From the NCBI GenBank assembly GCA_024405255.1, contig JAKSOY010000080.1, positions 1 to 17,055 of the forward strand: a stretch of DNA of 17,055 nucleotides, read 5' to 3'. The notes beneath the pieces are model-generated. The model worked only from the letters and a program-made list of their open reading frames with translations. It did not search any database and was not told the DNA's origin. Position numbers and translations under genes: made by a program. The stretch comes from Kiritimatiellia bacterium (GTDB taxonomy: Bacteria; Verrucomicrobiota; Kiritimatiellia; RFP12; UBA1067). Below are positions 9,801 through 16,484 of the stretch, in pieces; the stretch's first letter is position 1; the number at the start of each line of letters is the position of its first letter.

Positions 9801-12800
9801 TCGAACTTCTTCAGGTAGATCGCACCCACCTTGTTGAAAGTGCAGGGGCCGTCGACGAAGAACATCGCGCCCTTGTTCACGACAGGATCCCAGCCGATGT
9901 AGTTGAACACAGGATTGCCCGAATTCTGCGGCACGATGAGCGCCTTCGAGGCCACACTCGTGAGCGGCTGGCCGTTCGCGTCCTGCCAGTTGCCCGGCGT
10001 CACGAACGTGCTGCCGTCGTTCGCACCGCCCGTCCACGCGCCGTCCGCATAGTCGCTGCGGTCGGTGCTCGGCTGGTACTTCGCCCAGATTTCAATGCGC
10101 ATGAGCTTGTACGCGCCCGCGTTGAGGGCCGCCGGATCGCCCGTGCCCGTCACCCAGGTGCCGTCCATGGACTTGTTACCGTCGTTGAAAATGCCGGTAT
10201 CGGCCAACAGTCCGAAACCGATGTAGTTGTAGTCGCTGCGGGAGGTCTTGTTGCCGAAGCAGTTGAACATGAAGAGTCCGTCCACCGGCACCTCGCGTTT
10301 CGGTTCCGTCGGGTACTTGCGGAAGAACTGGAACGTGCCATAGCCCGTCGCGCTACCGGTCGTCATCGTATCGTTCCAGCCGCACTGGTTCGGCCAGATC
10401 TCGGGGAGCGCGTTGTCCTTGTTCGCGTCGGTGCCACCGTAGTTGATCGGGTTGCATTCGATGTAGCCCTCGACCGTGTCGTCGCTCGGCGGCACGTTCG
10501 CGATGTTGCCGAAGTCGGTGTAGACATGGAGTTTCTTCACCGTCTGCTGCTTGTACTGGGCCTCGGTGACGGGGAAGGTGATGTCGTCGAAGCCGATGTC
10601 GGCGTCCGACGCCGTACCCGCGTTGCGCGGCGCAACCATGTCCATCCACATCGTCTTCATCTCGCCGGTGTCGGCACGGACGAGTTCGATGTAGTAGCCC
10701 GCCTTCTCGATGCCCTTGCGCGGCAGCGGTGCCTGCCACACATAGGGCAGCTGGGCCGTATCCTGCGCATAGTAGGTGTTCTTCTTGGGCTCGATCACGG
10801 CGAGGCGCGTGAAGCCCGTCGTGTATTCGGCCGGTACGTTGTTGAGCGCACCGTAGCAGCGCGGCTGGAAGACGACGCTCTCGCCACCGCTCGCAAGGCC
10901 CGCGACGTCGCTCACCGAACCAACCGTCAGCGTGTAGTCGGTCTTCGGCGTGAGTTCGCTCGCGAGCGTCCAGGTCACGGCCCGTCCGTCCTCCGAGAGT
11001 ACCGGGTCCGCCAGCGCCGGACCGCCCTCGATCGCCGCCTCGGCAGGCGCGGCCACGATCGGCTTCGAGAAGGTCACCGTGAGCGTCTTCTCCGAGAGGT
11101 CGAGCGAGGTGCGCACCTTCTCGATCTTCGGCGTGCCGTTCCGGCCCGCGAAGGTCGCGCGCGTCATGATCACCGTCTTGAACTGCTCGGCCAGATAGTC
11201 GCAGCCGAGGGCATTGAACTGCCAGTTGTCCTGGTGCATCTCAGACCGACGGTCGCAGCCGTCCAGCAGCCGCTCGACATCGACGAGCAGGACCCGCCCT
11301 TCGGGGAAACCGCCGTCTTCTTCGCTCTTCGCCATCTGTTCACGAATGAGCGCGTTGTAGATGTCGCGATGCTTGTTCTCGAAGGGACGCCCGGACAGGC
11401 TGTAGGCGTCGGTTTCGCTCGTCGTCACGATGATCGTCGTCATCGGCAGCGCCGCAAGGAAGCGGTCAACCGCCTCTTTCCAGTGCAAGTAGGAGTCGAT
11501 CCCCGTGCCCTTCTTGTCCCAGTATTCGAATGTCCCCATCTGAAGGATGAGGAAATCCGGCTCTTCCGCCGCGCCCGCGTATGTCTCGAGACCTTCGAGC
11601 AGGCCCATGATCGTGCCGCTTTCGCAAGAGCGATAACGGAAGGTGTTGCTGATGCCGAGGTGGTGCATCCACGCCGCGCGCGTGGTCGCGCCGGACGGCT
11701 CGGCCGCGTACGCGGTACGCGGACCCGTCATCTTCACGTTGAAGCCCTCGAGCGTCAGCTTCTGCGCGAGCGGTATGCGCCACGACTTGCCGTAACCGCC
11801 GTTGTGCGACACGCGGGCATCACCCACCGTGAAGATCTTGATCGGCTTGGCGGCCGCCTGCTGGGCCGTGCGCACGACGAGCTTCATGCTCTTCGCCTCG
11901 CAGATGAGTTCCGCCTCATACGGCGAAGTTCCGTCGATTTCGAGTTTGGGCTGGCCGTAGTCCACCGTCGGATTCTCCCACGTGGCAAGCGTCGTCACGC
12001 CCGGCTGGAGCGTCGCGCCGTCCACCGTGACGATCGTCGTCGAGTTGATCGCCTGCGCGACGAGCGCCCCCTTCTCGACCGAGAGGCGCACCGGATACGG
12101 CACGGTGAACTTCTGTTCGTCGCCCGGCTGCAGTCCCTTCGCGATGAGCACGTACTTCAAGTCGCCATTGAGCGAGGGCGCGTTGTTCGAGAACACAAGA
12201 CGCACGGGATTCGCCGCCGTCGCCGTCAAAACGAGGTTCTCGTTCTGGATCGTGTCGCAGCCGGAGGCGAGCATGTCGAACGCCAGCGTCGTGCCGCCCG
12301 CGAGTGTGAACGTGTCCGTCACCACGAACGGCTCGGCAAGATTGTTCTGCAGCGAGAGGCGGCCCGCGCGAACGTCGACCGACCCGACCGCGCCGACGGC
12401 CGCAACCGTCAGTATGCCGCCGCTCGTCTTCACAATGTTCGTCTGCGCGCCCATCGTCGCCGCATCGAACGTACCCTCGTCCACCGTGACCGTCGTCGCG
12501 TCACGGTCCGTGATCAAATACGGCGCACGGAGCCATCCCCGGCCACGGTTCGGGAAGAAGGAATTGCTCACGCGGTCGTAGAAGCCAACCCGCCCCTGCG
12601 CATCGCGCCACGGCACGAAGTCGCGCACGAGCACGGCCCCCTGCCAGATCTTCGCCCAGTGGATCCGGCACTTGCCCTGGTAGCCGCCCGTATTCAATCC
12701 CCAGAAGCAGATGTTCTTGTTACTGCAGTTCACCGTGTGGTTGGCAGTGATCGTATTCGTTGTCACACCATTGATGGCGAAGGTGATTTCGTTCTTCGCG

Positions 12801-14893
12801 GCATCGAGCTTGATACGGCAAATGTCTGTCGCCGCCGGCACGCCGTCGTACACGAGAACCCACGGGTTGCCGAAATAGCGGAGCTGGTCGCCTTGGCGGA
12901 TGAACAGGAATTTGCTGGAATTCCAGGCATCCTCACCGAAGATCGTCGTGTCGTTGCCGCTGGTGATGTTGCTGAACTCCATTTCGACGGACGTATTCGC
13001 ATCGCCGTTCACACCCGTGTCGAAAAGCGCTCCGCCCGCATTTTCAACCCACGGCAGCTGAATTTCGGCGTAGGGCGTCCGCTCCGTGAGGAACGGGCCC
13101 TGCGAACCCTTGTTTCCATAGAACTTCTCATACACAAGATCGAAAAGCCCGACTTCGCCCTTGGGATTGATGCAGGGCACGAAGTCGCGGAAAAGGTCGC
13201 CCTGGATGTGCATCTTCATGCGATCGAAACGGAACGCGGCCTGGTAATCGGTTCCGCAGGAGAAGATGAACAGGTTCCCCGATCCCACGGCGCGGCTGAT
13301 TCCCACCTTGTTCCGCTGCGAGTCGCTTTCGCCATCGGCCCGCAGATAGCAGTAGTTGTCATCGCCCACGAGCACCCGATACGAGGCCGCCTCGTTGAAG
13401 ACGGTGCGAATGTCGGTTCCGGCGCCGTGGAACATGAACTTGCGATGCGCATAATCGCCGCCCTGCATGTTGAAGAGGTAGCGGCTGCCCGCCCAGCCCT
13501 GTCCGAAGATCGTCGTGCAGTAGCCGTAGGTGAGGTCGCCGAAATGCAGGTCGACCGCCGTCTCGGCCGTCGGCGCGATACCCGCGTCGATGTACTGCGC
13601 ACCGGTGGACCAGATGGAGTTGAGCCGCGTATAGCCTGCAGGAAGCGTCCAATCGCTCACGACCAGCTCGACGCCCGTCGCCGTCATGTTCAGCGTGCGC
13701 GTCGAACCGCATGTGCCGAACTTCGCCGTTTCGGCGAGCACGACCTTCGCGCCTTCGCCCCGCACCACGCTTGCGGCGGTGATGAGCGGATAGGTACCCG
13801 CCGGGATGGACTTCGGCAGATCGATCGTCGTCGTGCCGTTGAGCGTGAACGTGCCCGAGAAGGTGAAACGCGAGAGCCCTTCGTCATGCAGTTGGAAGCT
13901 GAGGCGTGCACCGTCGTTGAGTTCCAGATGCCGGCCGGTCACCATGATACGGTGCTCGAGGTAGGGATACCGGAACGATTCGCCGCCGATTTCGAGGTCG
14001 TTGCAGGGCAGCTCGCCCCACTCGGTGAAGAGATGCGGATTGAGTTTGAGCCGCCCGGCGCCGTTCTTCACGAACTTCGCGAACGTGCGCTTCGGGCCGA
14101 TGAATTGGGGCATGCACGACGGCACGAGGTCGGCGGATTCGCTCGTGTAGTTGAGCGTCATCAAGGTCGATCCGTCCTGCGAAATGTTGTAGAGTCCCGT
14201 CGTATCCGTCGCAAACGCACCCGCCGAATGGCTGTTGGTGTAGAACTTCTCGTTCTGCAGGTCGTAAAGTCCGAGCGCCCCGTCGCTCTCGCGGCGGCAC
14301 GGCACCAGTTTCGCCTTCACCGCGCCCGCGTCCGTCGTCACGTTCATCCAGTAGAAGCGGAACTTCGCCTTATTGGCGTTGTTGTTGCAGCCGAAGATGG
14401 CGAGATTCAAGTCGGGCGCGCCCGACACCGAACGACTGATGGCCGTCGTCTGCGAATCTGGCTCGCCACCGACCTTGTTCACGCTGTCCCACTTGACCAC
14501 GCACTTGTTGTCCGAACCGACCTTCACGTAGTTGTCGCCGGGATTGGGGAACGTACCGGGCGTAGTGGCCTGGCCACCACTGTGGAAATAGGTCTTGTTG
14601 CTCTGCTGGTTGAAGAGATAGCGGTTACCGGTCCAGTTGAGTCCGAAAAACGCCGTCGAGGCCGTATAGGTGACGTTGCCGAAGCTCATCTCGACCTGGG
14701 TCGTGGCATCCATCGCGATCGAGGTCTTGATGTAGGCATTGGCATCGGAGTCGATGTAGAGCAGCCGGGTATAGCCGGCAGGCGGCACGGCAACCGCCGC
14801 CGCCGAAACAAGCGCCCCCGCGCCCGCCCAAGCGGCAATTCCCCATGAAACAAGGCGTCTGAACGCCTTCTTGATCTGTCTGATTTCTGTCAT
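3863..14893 (-). CDS. giant secreted multimodular lectin / SGNH-esterase / beta-helix / PA14 protein
   Basis: A 3676-residue secreted protein, probably acting outside the cell in glycan binding and deacylation (inferred). The ATG at 14893 is chosen because a GGAAGGAAAGG ribosome site (14915-14905) precedes it and a clear signal peptide follows (KKAFRR, a hydrophobic stretch, likely cleavage after AVA at 33-35). A GTG at 14950 in the same frame has neither. Modules: three ConA/LamG-like repeats (about 37-240, 417-612, 609-790); a beta-rich linker; SGNH module 1 (1018-1245, catalytic residues lost); an Ig-like SbsA/Big_5-type domain (about 1253-1340); a jelly-roll-like module (from 1351); SGNH module 2 (1798-2022, S1806, N1901, D2000 and H2002 present); a second jelly-roll-like module (from 2041); a long beta-helix-like stretch (about 2290-3235); two PA14 domains (about 3248-3345 and 3410-3500); and a beta-rich tail ending ILLR. 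No autotransporter barrel, PEP-CTERM-type tail, LPXTG or dockerin was seen, so its anchoring is unknown. It is transcribed alone from its own promoter to a strong terminator. Confidence 0.93.
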   Translation of the reverse strand: MTEIRQIKKAFRRLVSWGIAAWAGAGALVSAAAVAVPPAGYTRLLYIDSDANAYIKTSIAMDATTQVEMSFGNVTYTASTAFFGLNWTGNRYLFNQQSNKTYFHSGGQATTPGTFPNPGDNYVKVGSDNKCVVKWDSVNKVGGEPDSQTTAISRSVSGAPDLNLAIFGCNNNANKAKFRFYWMNVTTDAGAVKAKLVPCRRESDGALGLYDLQNEKFYTNSHSAGAFATDTTGLYNISQDGSTLMTLNYTSESADLVPSCMPQFIGPKRTFAKFVKNGAGRLKLNPHLFTEWGELPCNDLEIGGESFRYPYLEHRIMVTGRHLELNDGARLSFQLHDEGLSRFTFSGTFTLNGTTTIDLPKSIPAGTYPLITAASVVRGEGAKVVLAETAKFGTCGSTRTLNMTATGVELVVSDWTLPAGYTRLNSIWSTGAQYIDAGIAPTAETAVDLHFGDLTYGYCTTIFGQGWAGSRYLFNMQGGDYAHRKFMFHGAGTDIRTVFNEAASYRVLVGDDNYCYLRADGESDSQRNKVGISRAVGSGNLFIFSCGTDYQAAFRFDRMKMHIQGDLFRDFVPCINPKGEVGLFDLVYEKFYGNKGSQGPFLTERTPYAEIQLPWVENAGGALFDTGVNGDANTSVEMEFSNITSGNDTTIFGEDAWNSSKFLFIRQGDQLRYFGNPWVLVYDGVPAATDICRIKLDAAKNEITFAINGVTTNTITANHTVNCSNKNICFWGLNTGGYQGKCRIHWAKIWQGAVLVRDFVPWRDAQGRVGFYDRVSNSFFPNRGRGWLRAPYLITDRDATTVTVDEGTFDAATMGAQTNIVKTSGGILTVAAVGAVGSVDVRAGRLSLQNNLAEPFVVTDTFTLAGGTTLAFDMLASGCDTIQNENLVLTATAANPVRLVFSNNAPSLNGDLKYVLIAKGLQPGDEQKFTVPYPVRLSVEKGALVAQAINSTTIVTVDGATLQPGVTTLATWENPTVDYGQPKLEIDGTSPYEAELICEAKSMKLVVRTAQQAAAKPIKIFTVGDARVSHNGGYGKSWRIPLAQKLTLEGFNVKMTGPRTAYAAEPSGATTRAAWMHHLGISNTFRYRSCESGTIMGLLEGLETYAGAAEEPDFLILQMGTFEYWDKKGTGIDSYLHWKEAVDRFLAALPMTTIIVTTSETDAYSLSGRPFENKHRDIYNALIREQMAKSEEDGGFPEGRVLLVDVERLLDGCDRRSEMHQDNWQFNALGCDYLAEQFKTVIMTRATFAGRNGTPKIEKVRTSLDLSEKTLTVTFSKPIVAAPAEAAIEGGPALADPVLSEDGRAVTWTLASELTPKTDYTLTVGSVSDVAGLASGGESVVFQPRCYGALNNVPAEYTTGFTRLAVIEPKKNTYYAQDTAQLPYVWQAPLPRKGIEKAGYYIELVRADTGEMKTMWMDMVAPRNAGTASDADIGFDDITFPVTEAQYKQQTVKKLHVYTDFGNIANVPPSDDTVEGYIECNPINYGGTDANKDNALPEIWPNQCGWNDTMTTGSATGYGTFQFFRKYPTEPKREVPVDGLFMFNCFGNKTSRSDYNYIGFGLLADTGIFNDGNKSMDGTWVTGTGDPAALNAGAYKLMRIEIWAKYQPSTDRSDYADGAWTGGANDGSTFVTPGNWQDANGQPLTSVASKALIVPQNSGNPVFNYIGWDPVVNKGAMFFVDGPCTFNKVGAIYLKKFDLAATGRLVIDPTKATLRCVTAPTFAAGAKIALDTPFASHTRGRFLLMTWDVGTVECAGALTDLFDTTSANGANPRVWEEKVGDGGRLWLDLDADNLGPRVRVLPVGDSITHGSDGSYGNWRIPLMKKLCAAGYLPNSVGYRNDQSHDEAGATMPENWVWHSGISGRFLISNTGSKQGGVQDMIDAELDQAGNVDVLLMKIGTNDINGRSTPAETLFDAWTNTVQRILAQSACKVIAGAVVNNATAAKNEIVLAFNAMMKKAIEVDGIFPAGRVYYADLYNACPRYAQDGTTLIEHNFQNATDLHPDWPGEDLMAEEYCRVIKLALADGLPVHPAPHTTTGSLNNVPAEYRQGFKLARSIDLTTAGNLWGAVAVPYDDYSANEGAVENIARVGYYIELRRRNIDGAIDYGGHVRWLWVDMMSFGGRDIESVGIPLSGRGQGRVSALHVTGNVPFIETIPVTDDSQVGWVEFWPTSYTHDESGIAGAATGLTGTYDWNDTATTGNHGCMQVHHLLGEGSRLAAQTLFSYTGLTAYAHPVCQFGNYALHGNVSLDWTFVSRDSMAETATYDLGAYEVARMEIWTRSDAEELAQLGVTGFDWRPEDAESAVFSPSVASWRNHGNAQDTTPYPFYNKLALYFDDQSAVAFATNNEDAVAASLTFTGSHAFEIGGTGRLTVSDALTSSAGTVTISTPFSLGQTGGTLTMANAGEVVLTDIKDGANTVVKRGTGLLAMNDAGLSAAHDFRLEEGRVRLDGRNGLLSRFVNCVAGTGNTLVWRNTKLADVEGATAQMCGSYLNAAGGVPSTMYYWRPNDRENPTVATCQFQIWDGTYTKTVCATFRQLGADVYCANTRACYTQANVLGRDMSSGYSGQTQATSLGASGYGIHNILPVFKEGAGSASGDSAATLTIAAGAQLDVNLDHNNANVARCESTHGRVVYVAGNGPDGTGAVINSIASSAWGSTFGHVVLTGDTSFGLGYLTIREQAGSALAYGVGQAKLEGGYTLTTLPDANTGFVNTDFAIDRIHVLGKAEFAYKLTGTVTNGVWLANGATVAITGNGSTFSEGISFYIEDGATVTINVGGGAVELLGDLVVGEGATLNLNAGKQLVVSGQLINHGTINKTGGDQLLTNGKVSGEGNISATAGAIRLGGGADYTDFTGKISSTAAIRIGDSVYGTPSGAQLGSVTAFTSDLEFYAYDDHANTMWGNGAYDALVQKCADAKKTLYLYSRTATATNRLENSTWNACYIDMGNNTGYGVLAIGPGATINFKDRFWTGRNANNPLSTALIVEEGGVLNSTTGESSNRSMLIGTYPGGDAYTHEFVINGGTVSTPYGFIGVGWQATHASMTLNSGLVSAKGLMMRATTVGGDGNISTAHTEKMTQNGGTLEIGSLGIGGYAATKTPTLAFNAGTLKATAGFTNGYPVQTTFGETPETAGDFTIDLNGQTVNWTTALRGYGNVLLTGAGSFASGVAKDVEFQDFVAGNWTVGTNVTANLTGAAGFTGDLTVEEGANTTIRMGEGLVEFGVFDNRSLVYEEGLTTSKAYLGPYPFRTRSLAKLHRTYTSNSGPINNSHFCWRGQFYVDADHADTVWYFAGTFDDRLLLEIDGAVIFTTTGAGEIKAGQTAAALAEGWHSFRILAYDGTGSQGPTASGWNGKMALGWSTNAAAAGSTAVADYTKFDETTLRFRLPLVARWASKSGYSTLDSEPFGGTSSGVYTSLKFLRTQNSAELTAIAKGNKAAQLTGWFYAETAGDYAFTGCFDDWIALFIDGQKILKSPSGCGTATGTATLTAGWHAFDIRVSDNSGNVGTANSLVVKRPGESTAVNFDEGYFLMQAEMPGLLGTTTVAKGATLTNAAAEACPIFGTLAGDGNLAGKFAFGEQSTWAIGIRRARLTSCVDTTGVTNTDYLQLLRTIDVTVEELSTKAKYELGPAGDLTAEDAAKIAVTVTLDGADVPGWTATVEDGELKLVNPKPVLGSTILLR
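4394..5152 (-). other. tandem PA14-like domains in the giant protein
   Basis: Residues about 3248-3500. Both copies carry the PA14 hallmark: TFDDRLLLEIDG (FDD at 3291-3293) and CFDDWIALFIDG (FDD at 3454-3456), each followed by a GWH[SA]F strand. In characterised PA14 lectins the adjacent aspartates bind calcium and sugar. That use here is inferred from the family. Confidence 0.8.
5189..8026 (-). other. beta-helix / autotransporter-passenger-like stretch of the giant protein
   Basis: Residues about 2290-3235. The region is rich in short Gly, Asn, Thr and Val strands, with repeated turns of the type VxNGGT, LxxNxGT and GAxLxLNAG. Near residue 2418 a segment (VVKRGTGLLAMND, then LEEGRVRLDG) resembles the autotransporter-associated PATR repeat. 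This suggests a right-handed beta-helix stalk. No barrel domain follows, so type V secretion is not supported. Boundaries are approximate. Confidence 0.6.
8828..9502 (-). other. SGNH/GDSL hydrolase module 2, catalytic residues intact
   Basis: Residues 1798-2022. Block I is GDSITHG (Ser1806), block III is GTNDING (Asn1901) and block V is DLHPD (Asp2000, His2002). These give the full set expected of an SGNH esterase, which typically removes acetyl or other acyl groups from sugars. The substrate cannot be read from the sequence. Confidence 0.87.
11159..11842 (-). other. SGNH-fold module 1, catalytically degenerate
   Basis: Residues 1018-1245. It aligns along its length with the intact module 2 (shared G.YG.WRIPL after block I, GIS in block II, FP.GRV before block V). 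Block I reads GDAR (Ser to Ala1026), block III reads GTFE (Asn to Phe1122) and the block V Asp-x-His reads DNWQ (His to Trp1224). Hydrolysis by this copy is not expected. A binding or structural role is inferred. Confidence 0.82.
12524..14785 (-). other. three concanavalin-A-like (LamG-type) lectin repeats of the giant protein
   Basis: Residues about 37-240, 417-612 and 609-790. Repeats 1 and 2 open with PAGYTRL. All three share a central FG...W..[SNG].[RK][YF]LF strand and a closing [LF]VP[CW].....G..G[LF][YF]D.....F[YF].N segment. Repeats 2 and 3 abut, whereas about 175 residues of beta-rich sequence separate 1 from 2. The third is the most diverged and has Trp where the others have Cys (VPW against VPC). 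Ligand unknown. Confidence 0.75.
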
Positions 14894-14971
14894 ACCAGTA
14901 CGTACCTTTCCTTCCGGAGCGGTTCTAGCCAACTTCCGTCCGCAGAACACAACGTCCCACGTTCGTATACG

Positions 14972-15000
14972 ATTATGCCATTTTTGACATACACTGTCAA
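14972..15000 (-). promoter_or_regulatory. near-consensus sigma-70 promoter of the giant gene
   Basis: Read on the minus strand, TTGACA (15000-14995), a 17-bp spacer and CATAAT (14977-14972) fit the sigma-70 consensus closely. The start point would be near 14965, giving a leader of about 70 nt to the ATG at 14893. Confidence 0.75.
14984..15000. promoter_or_regulatory. inverted repeat over the -35 box, possible operator
   Basis: TTGACAGTGTATGTCAA is a perfect 6-bp inverted repeat with a 5-bp centre, and its left arm is the -35 hexamer. A second perfect palindrome, TCGTATACGA (14963-14972), touches the -10 box and covers the expected start point. Both are placed where a repressor would block polymerase. 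Function is inferred. Confidence 0.45.
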
Positions 15001-15033
15001 GGTGGTTATTGTCTGGGAAATCACCTCCACCGC

Positions 15034-15072
15034 TCTACACATTCTACGTTCTCCATTCTACACTTTCCATTT
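15034..15072. repeat. imperfect heptad tandem repeat, copy 2
   Basis: About five degenerate 7-bp units, read on the minus strand as AATGGAA, AGTGTAG, AATGGAG, AACGTAG and AATGTG. It sits shortly after the stop of gene C and before the giant gene's promoter, the same relative position as the copy at 3773-3806. No good terminator hairpin with a T tract was found in this gap. Confidence 0.7.
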
Positions 15073-15096
15073 GAAAAATCGCATTCATTGTCCACA

Positions 15097-15633
15097 TCAT
15101 CGGATCGTCAATACAAGGACATCATGAATTCGCTTTGAGGTCACGGTGAACGACGACGACGACGGTCCCGTAATGCGAACACGCGCTCGATCTATATCGG
15201 CAATGCGGACATTCGGATCGAGTGATCCGGTGCAAAGCGGCACAAGATCGAGCCCCATCAACTGCCACAGAGGTGTCTCTACCCGCCTGCCGGGTTTGAG
15301 GACAAGAGACATCCGCGAACTGTACAGAACTGAATCGGACGATGCCTTGACCTCTCCGTCAACGCCACGAACAACGAACGTATCCTGCGACCATTCGACG
15401 GCGATCTTCGACTCGTCATCGGACAGACATCCGTCACCGTCGGCATCTCGCCCCACGGCGACTTCGATTCGGCAGTCCGACGACTGCGGCAGATCCAGAT
15501 CGAACTTCATCCCCACCTTCGGCTCCGAGACGACGGGACTGGGTACCGTCTTTTCCACCATTGTCGAGAACGAGGAAGGTACGTTCGTCACTGAAAGTGC
15601 CGCGGTTGCAAACAAAATCGCACCGACCATCAT
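15097..15633 (-). CDS. gene C: small secreted protein with one EF-hand-type loop
   Basis: 178 residues, family not recognised. The N-terminus (MMVGAILFATAALSV) is a short hydrophobic signal segment with no basic residues before it. Residues 63-74 read DADGDGCLSDDE, matching the 12-residue EF-hand loop at positions 1, 3, 5, 6, 8 and 12, so calcium binding is plausible. The rest is predicted beta-rich from strand-like alternation, ending VLVLTIR. The start overlaps the stop of gene B in an ATGA junction, with GGAGGGA just upstream inside gene B, so the two are probably translationally coupled. The second Met codon (15630) is an equally possible start. It may work with the product of gene B, because the pairing seems repeated upstream in a damaged form. 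Confidence 0.8.
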   Translation of the reverse strand: MMVGAILFATAALSVTNVPSSFSTMVEKTVPSPVVSEPKVGMKFDLDLPQSSDCRIEVAVGRDADGDGCLSDDESKIAVEWSQDTFVVRGVDGEVKASSDSVLYSSRMSLVLKPGRRVETPLWQLMGLDLVPLCTGSLDPNVRIADIDRARVRITGPSSSSFTVTSKRIHDVLVLTIR

Positions 15634-16484
15634 TCATTCCCTCCTTCGCCTATCGTCAGTTGCCGCAAGGGTTGACCTGAAGAAAAAAGTTGGTTGGTGA
15701 CAGCGGTAAAATGTTTGCGGTCATACGGATCACATCCCGAGTTGGTGAGTATGAACAATGCAAAATCAAGGCGATTGGAACTTGTCGAATAGCCCTCAAT
15801 GCCCTTGGCAAACAGTTCGTCAAATGTCAAACCTCCAGTCGCGTCAATTTTTCGATGCTGATAAAACCGACTTGCCGACTCTTGTACCAACGATGTCGTA
15901 CACAAACCGTTTGTTGCACCTTCAAGCATCCTGCTAATATAAAAATCACAGAGGAACCCTCTCTCTTTAACTGCAAAAACAGTTGTATTAGTGAACACCT
16001 GTTCAGCAAAACTTATGCTCTCAAGATTCAATGGAAGCATGGGAACAATATTTCGAATCACATGCATGCGCACGCGGTGCGAACAGGTCGGATTGAGGAA
16101 CAGTTCCTTGATCCACGGCAGCGCGACCGTATAGTTCATGAACGCGCACTGCGACACCGCAAGTTCGGTGACGCTTTGGAAGTCGTTCGTCTCGCTGCTG
16201 TAGTCGTGTCGTCCCATACCTTCAAGGAATGCGTCGAACGCGGCCTTCTTTTCTTGGGGGGACCAGTCCCCGTCGACCGCCAGACGGAAGAACTTCCGAG
16301 GGGTTCGAGTATCGAAGAAGCCAATGCCCCTCTGTATCTTGTCCAGATCGTCGACATGCGGGTTGGCCATGTTCACAAGCTGCCACACGACACGGTTCGT
16401 CTCTGCCGGCGTATAAGCCCGAGAACACCGGCAGACCGCAAGAACGACTGCGGCGGCGAAGAAAAACCTTACTGTAGTCTTCAT
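15630..16484 (-). CDS. gene B: secreted helical protein of unknown function, paralog of gene A
   Basis: 284 residues with a signal peptide (MKTTVRFFFAAAVVLAVCRC, likely cleavage after SRA). The mature part looks mostly alpha-helical, with possible HEAT-like helical pairs, and no catalytic motif was recognised. The C-terminal 140 residues match gene A. Shared features include a TNT segment followed by ER, GY..SSNRL[DE][FY]AL, and a late F..[VI]TN.L...[GD]QPL..L.I stretch. An AGGAAAGG-type site (GGAAAGG) lies about 8 nt before the ATG at 16484. The ATG overlaps the TGA of frame x, and the TGA (15632-15630) overlaps the ATG of gene C, so all are probably one operon. Base composition is visibly less GC-rich than the giant gene. 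Confidence 0.85.
   Translation of the reverse strand: MKTTVRFFFAAAVVLAVCRCSRAYTPAETNRVVWQLVNMANPHVDDLDKIQRGIGFFDTRTPRKFFRLAVDGDWSPQEKKAAFDAFLEGMGRHDYSSETNDFQSVTELAVSQCAFMNYTVALPWIKELFLNPTCSHRVRMHVIRNIVPMLPLNLESISFAEQVFTNTTVFAVKERGFLCDFYISRMLEGATNGLCTTSLVQESASRFYQHRKIDATGGLTFDELFAKGIEGYSTSSNRLDFALFILTNSGCDPYDRKHFTAVTNQLFSSGQPLRQLTIGEGGNE

Noticed and set aside
7148..14848. A 2566-codon open frame on the plus strand, antisense to the giant gene (also 164-3646 and 4430-7051)
   Set aside because: The translations are Arg-, His- and Val-rich without domains, and arise because the GC-rich minus-strand genes almost never use TTA, CTA or TCA codons. The minus-strand frames carry signal peptides and recognisable domains.
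14894..14950. Upstream in-frame GTG start for the giant protein at 14950
   Set aside because: It would begin only about 15 nt after the predicted transcript start, has no ribosome site and would push the signal peptide 19 residues inward. The ATG at 14893 has a strong site.
15001..15031. GGTGG...CCACC hairpin as a terminator for the A-x-B-C cluster
   Set aside because: Only a 5-bp stem with a 21-nt loop and no T tract follows it; it also abuts the -35 box of the next promoter.
16427..16484. Lipoprotein signal in gene B (LAVC)
   Set aside because: The residue before Cys is Val, which does not fit the usual lipobox; an ordinary cleavage site after SRA follows.
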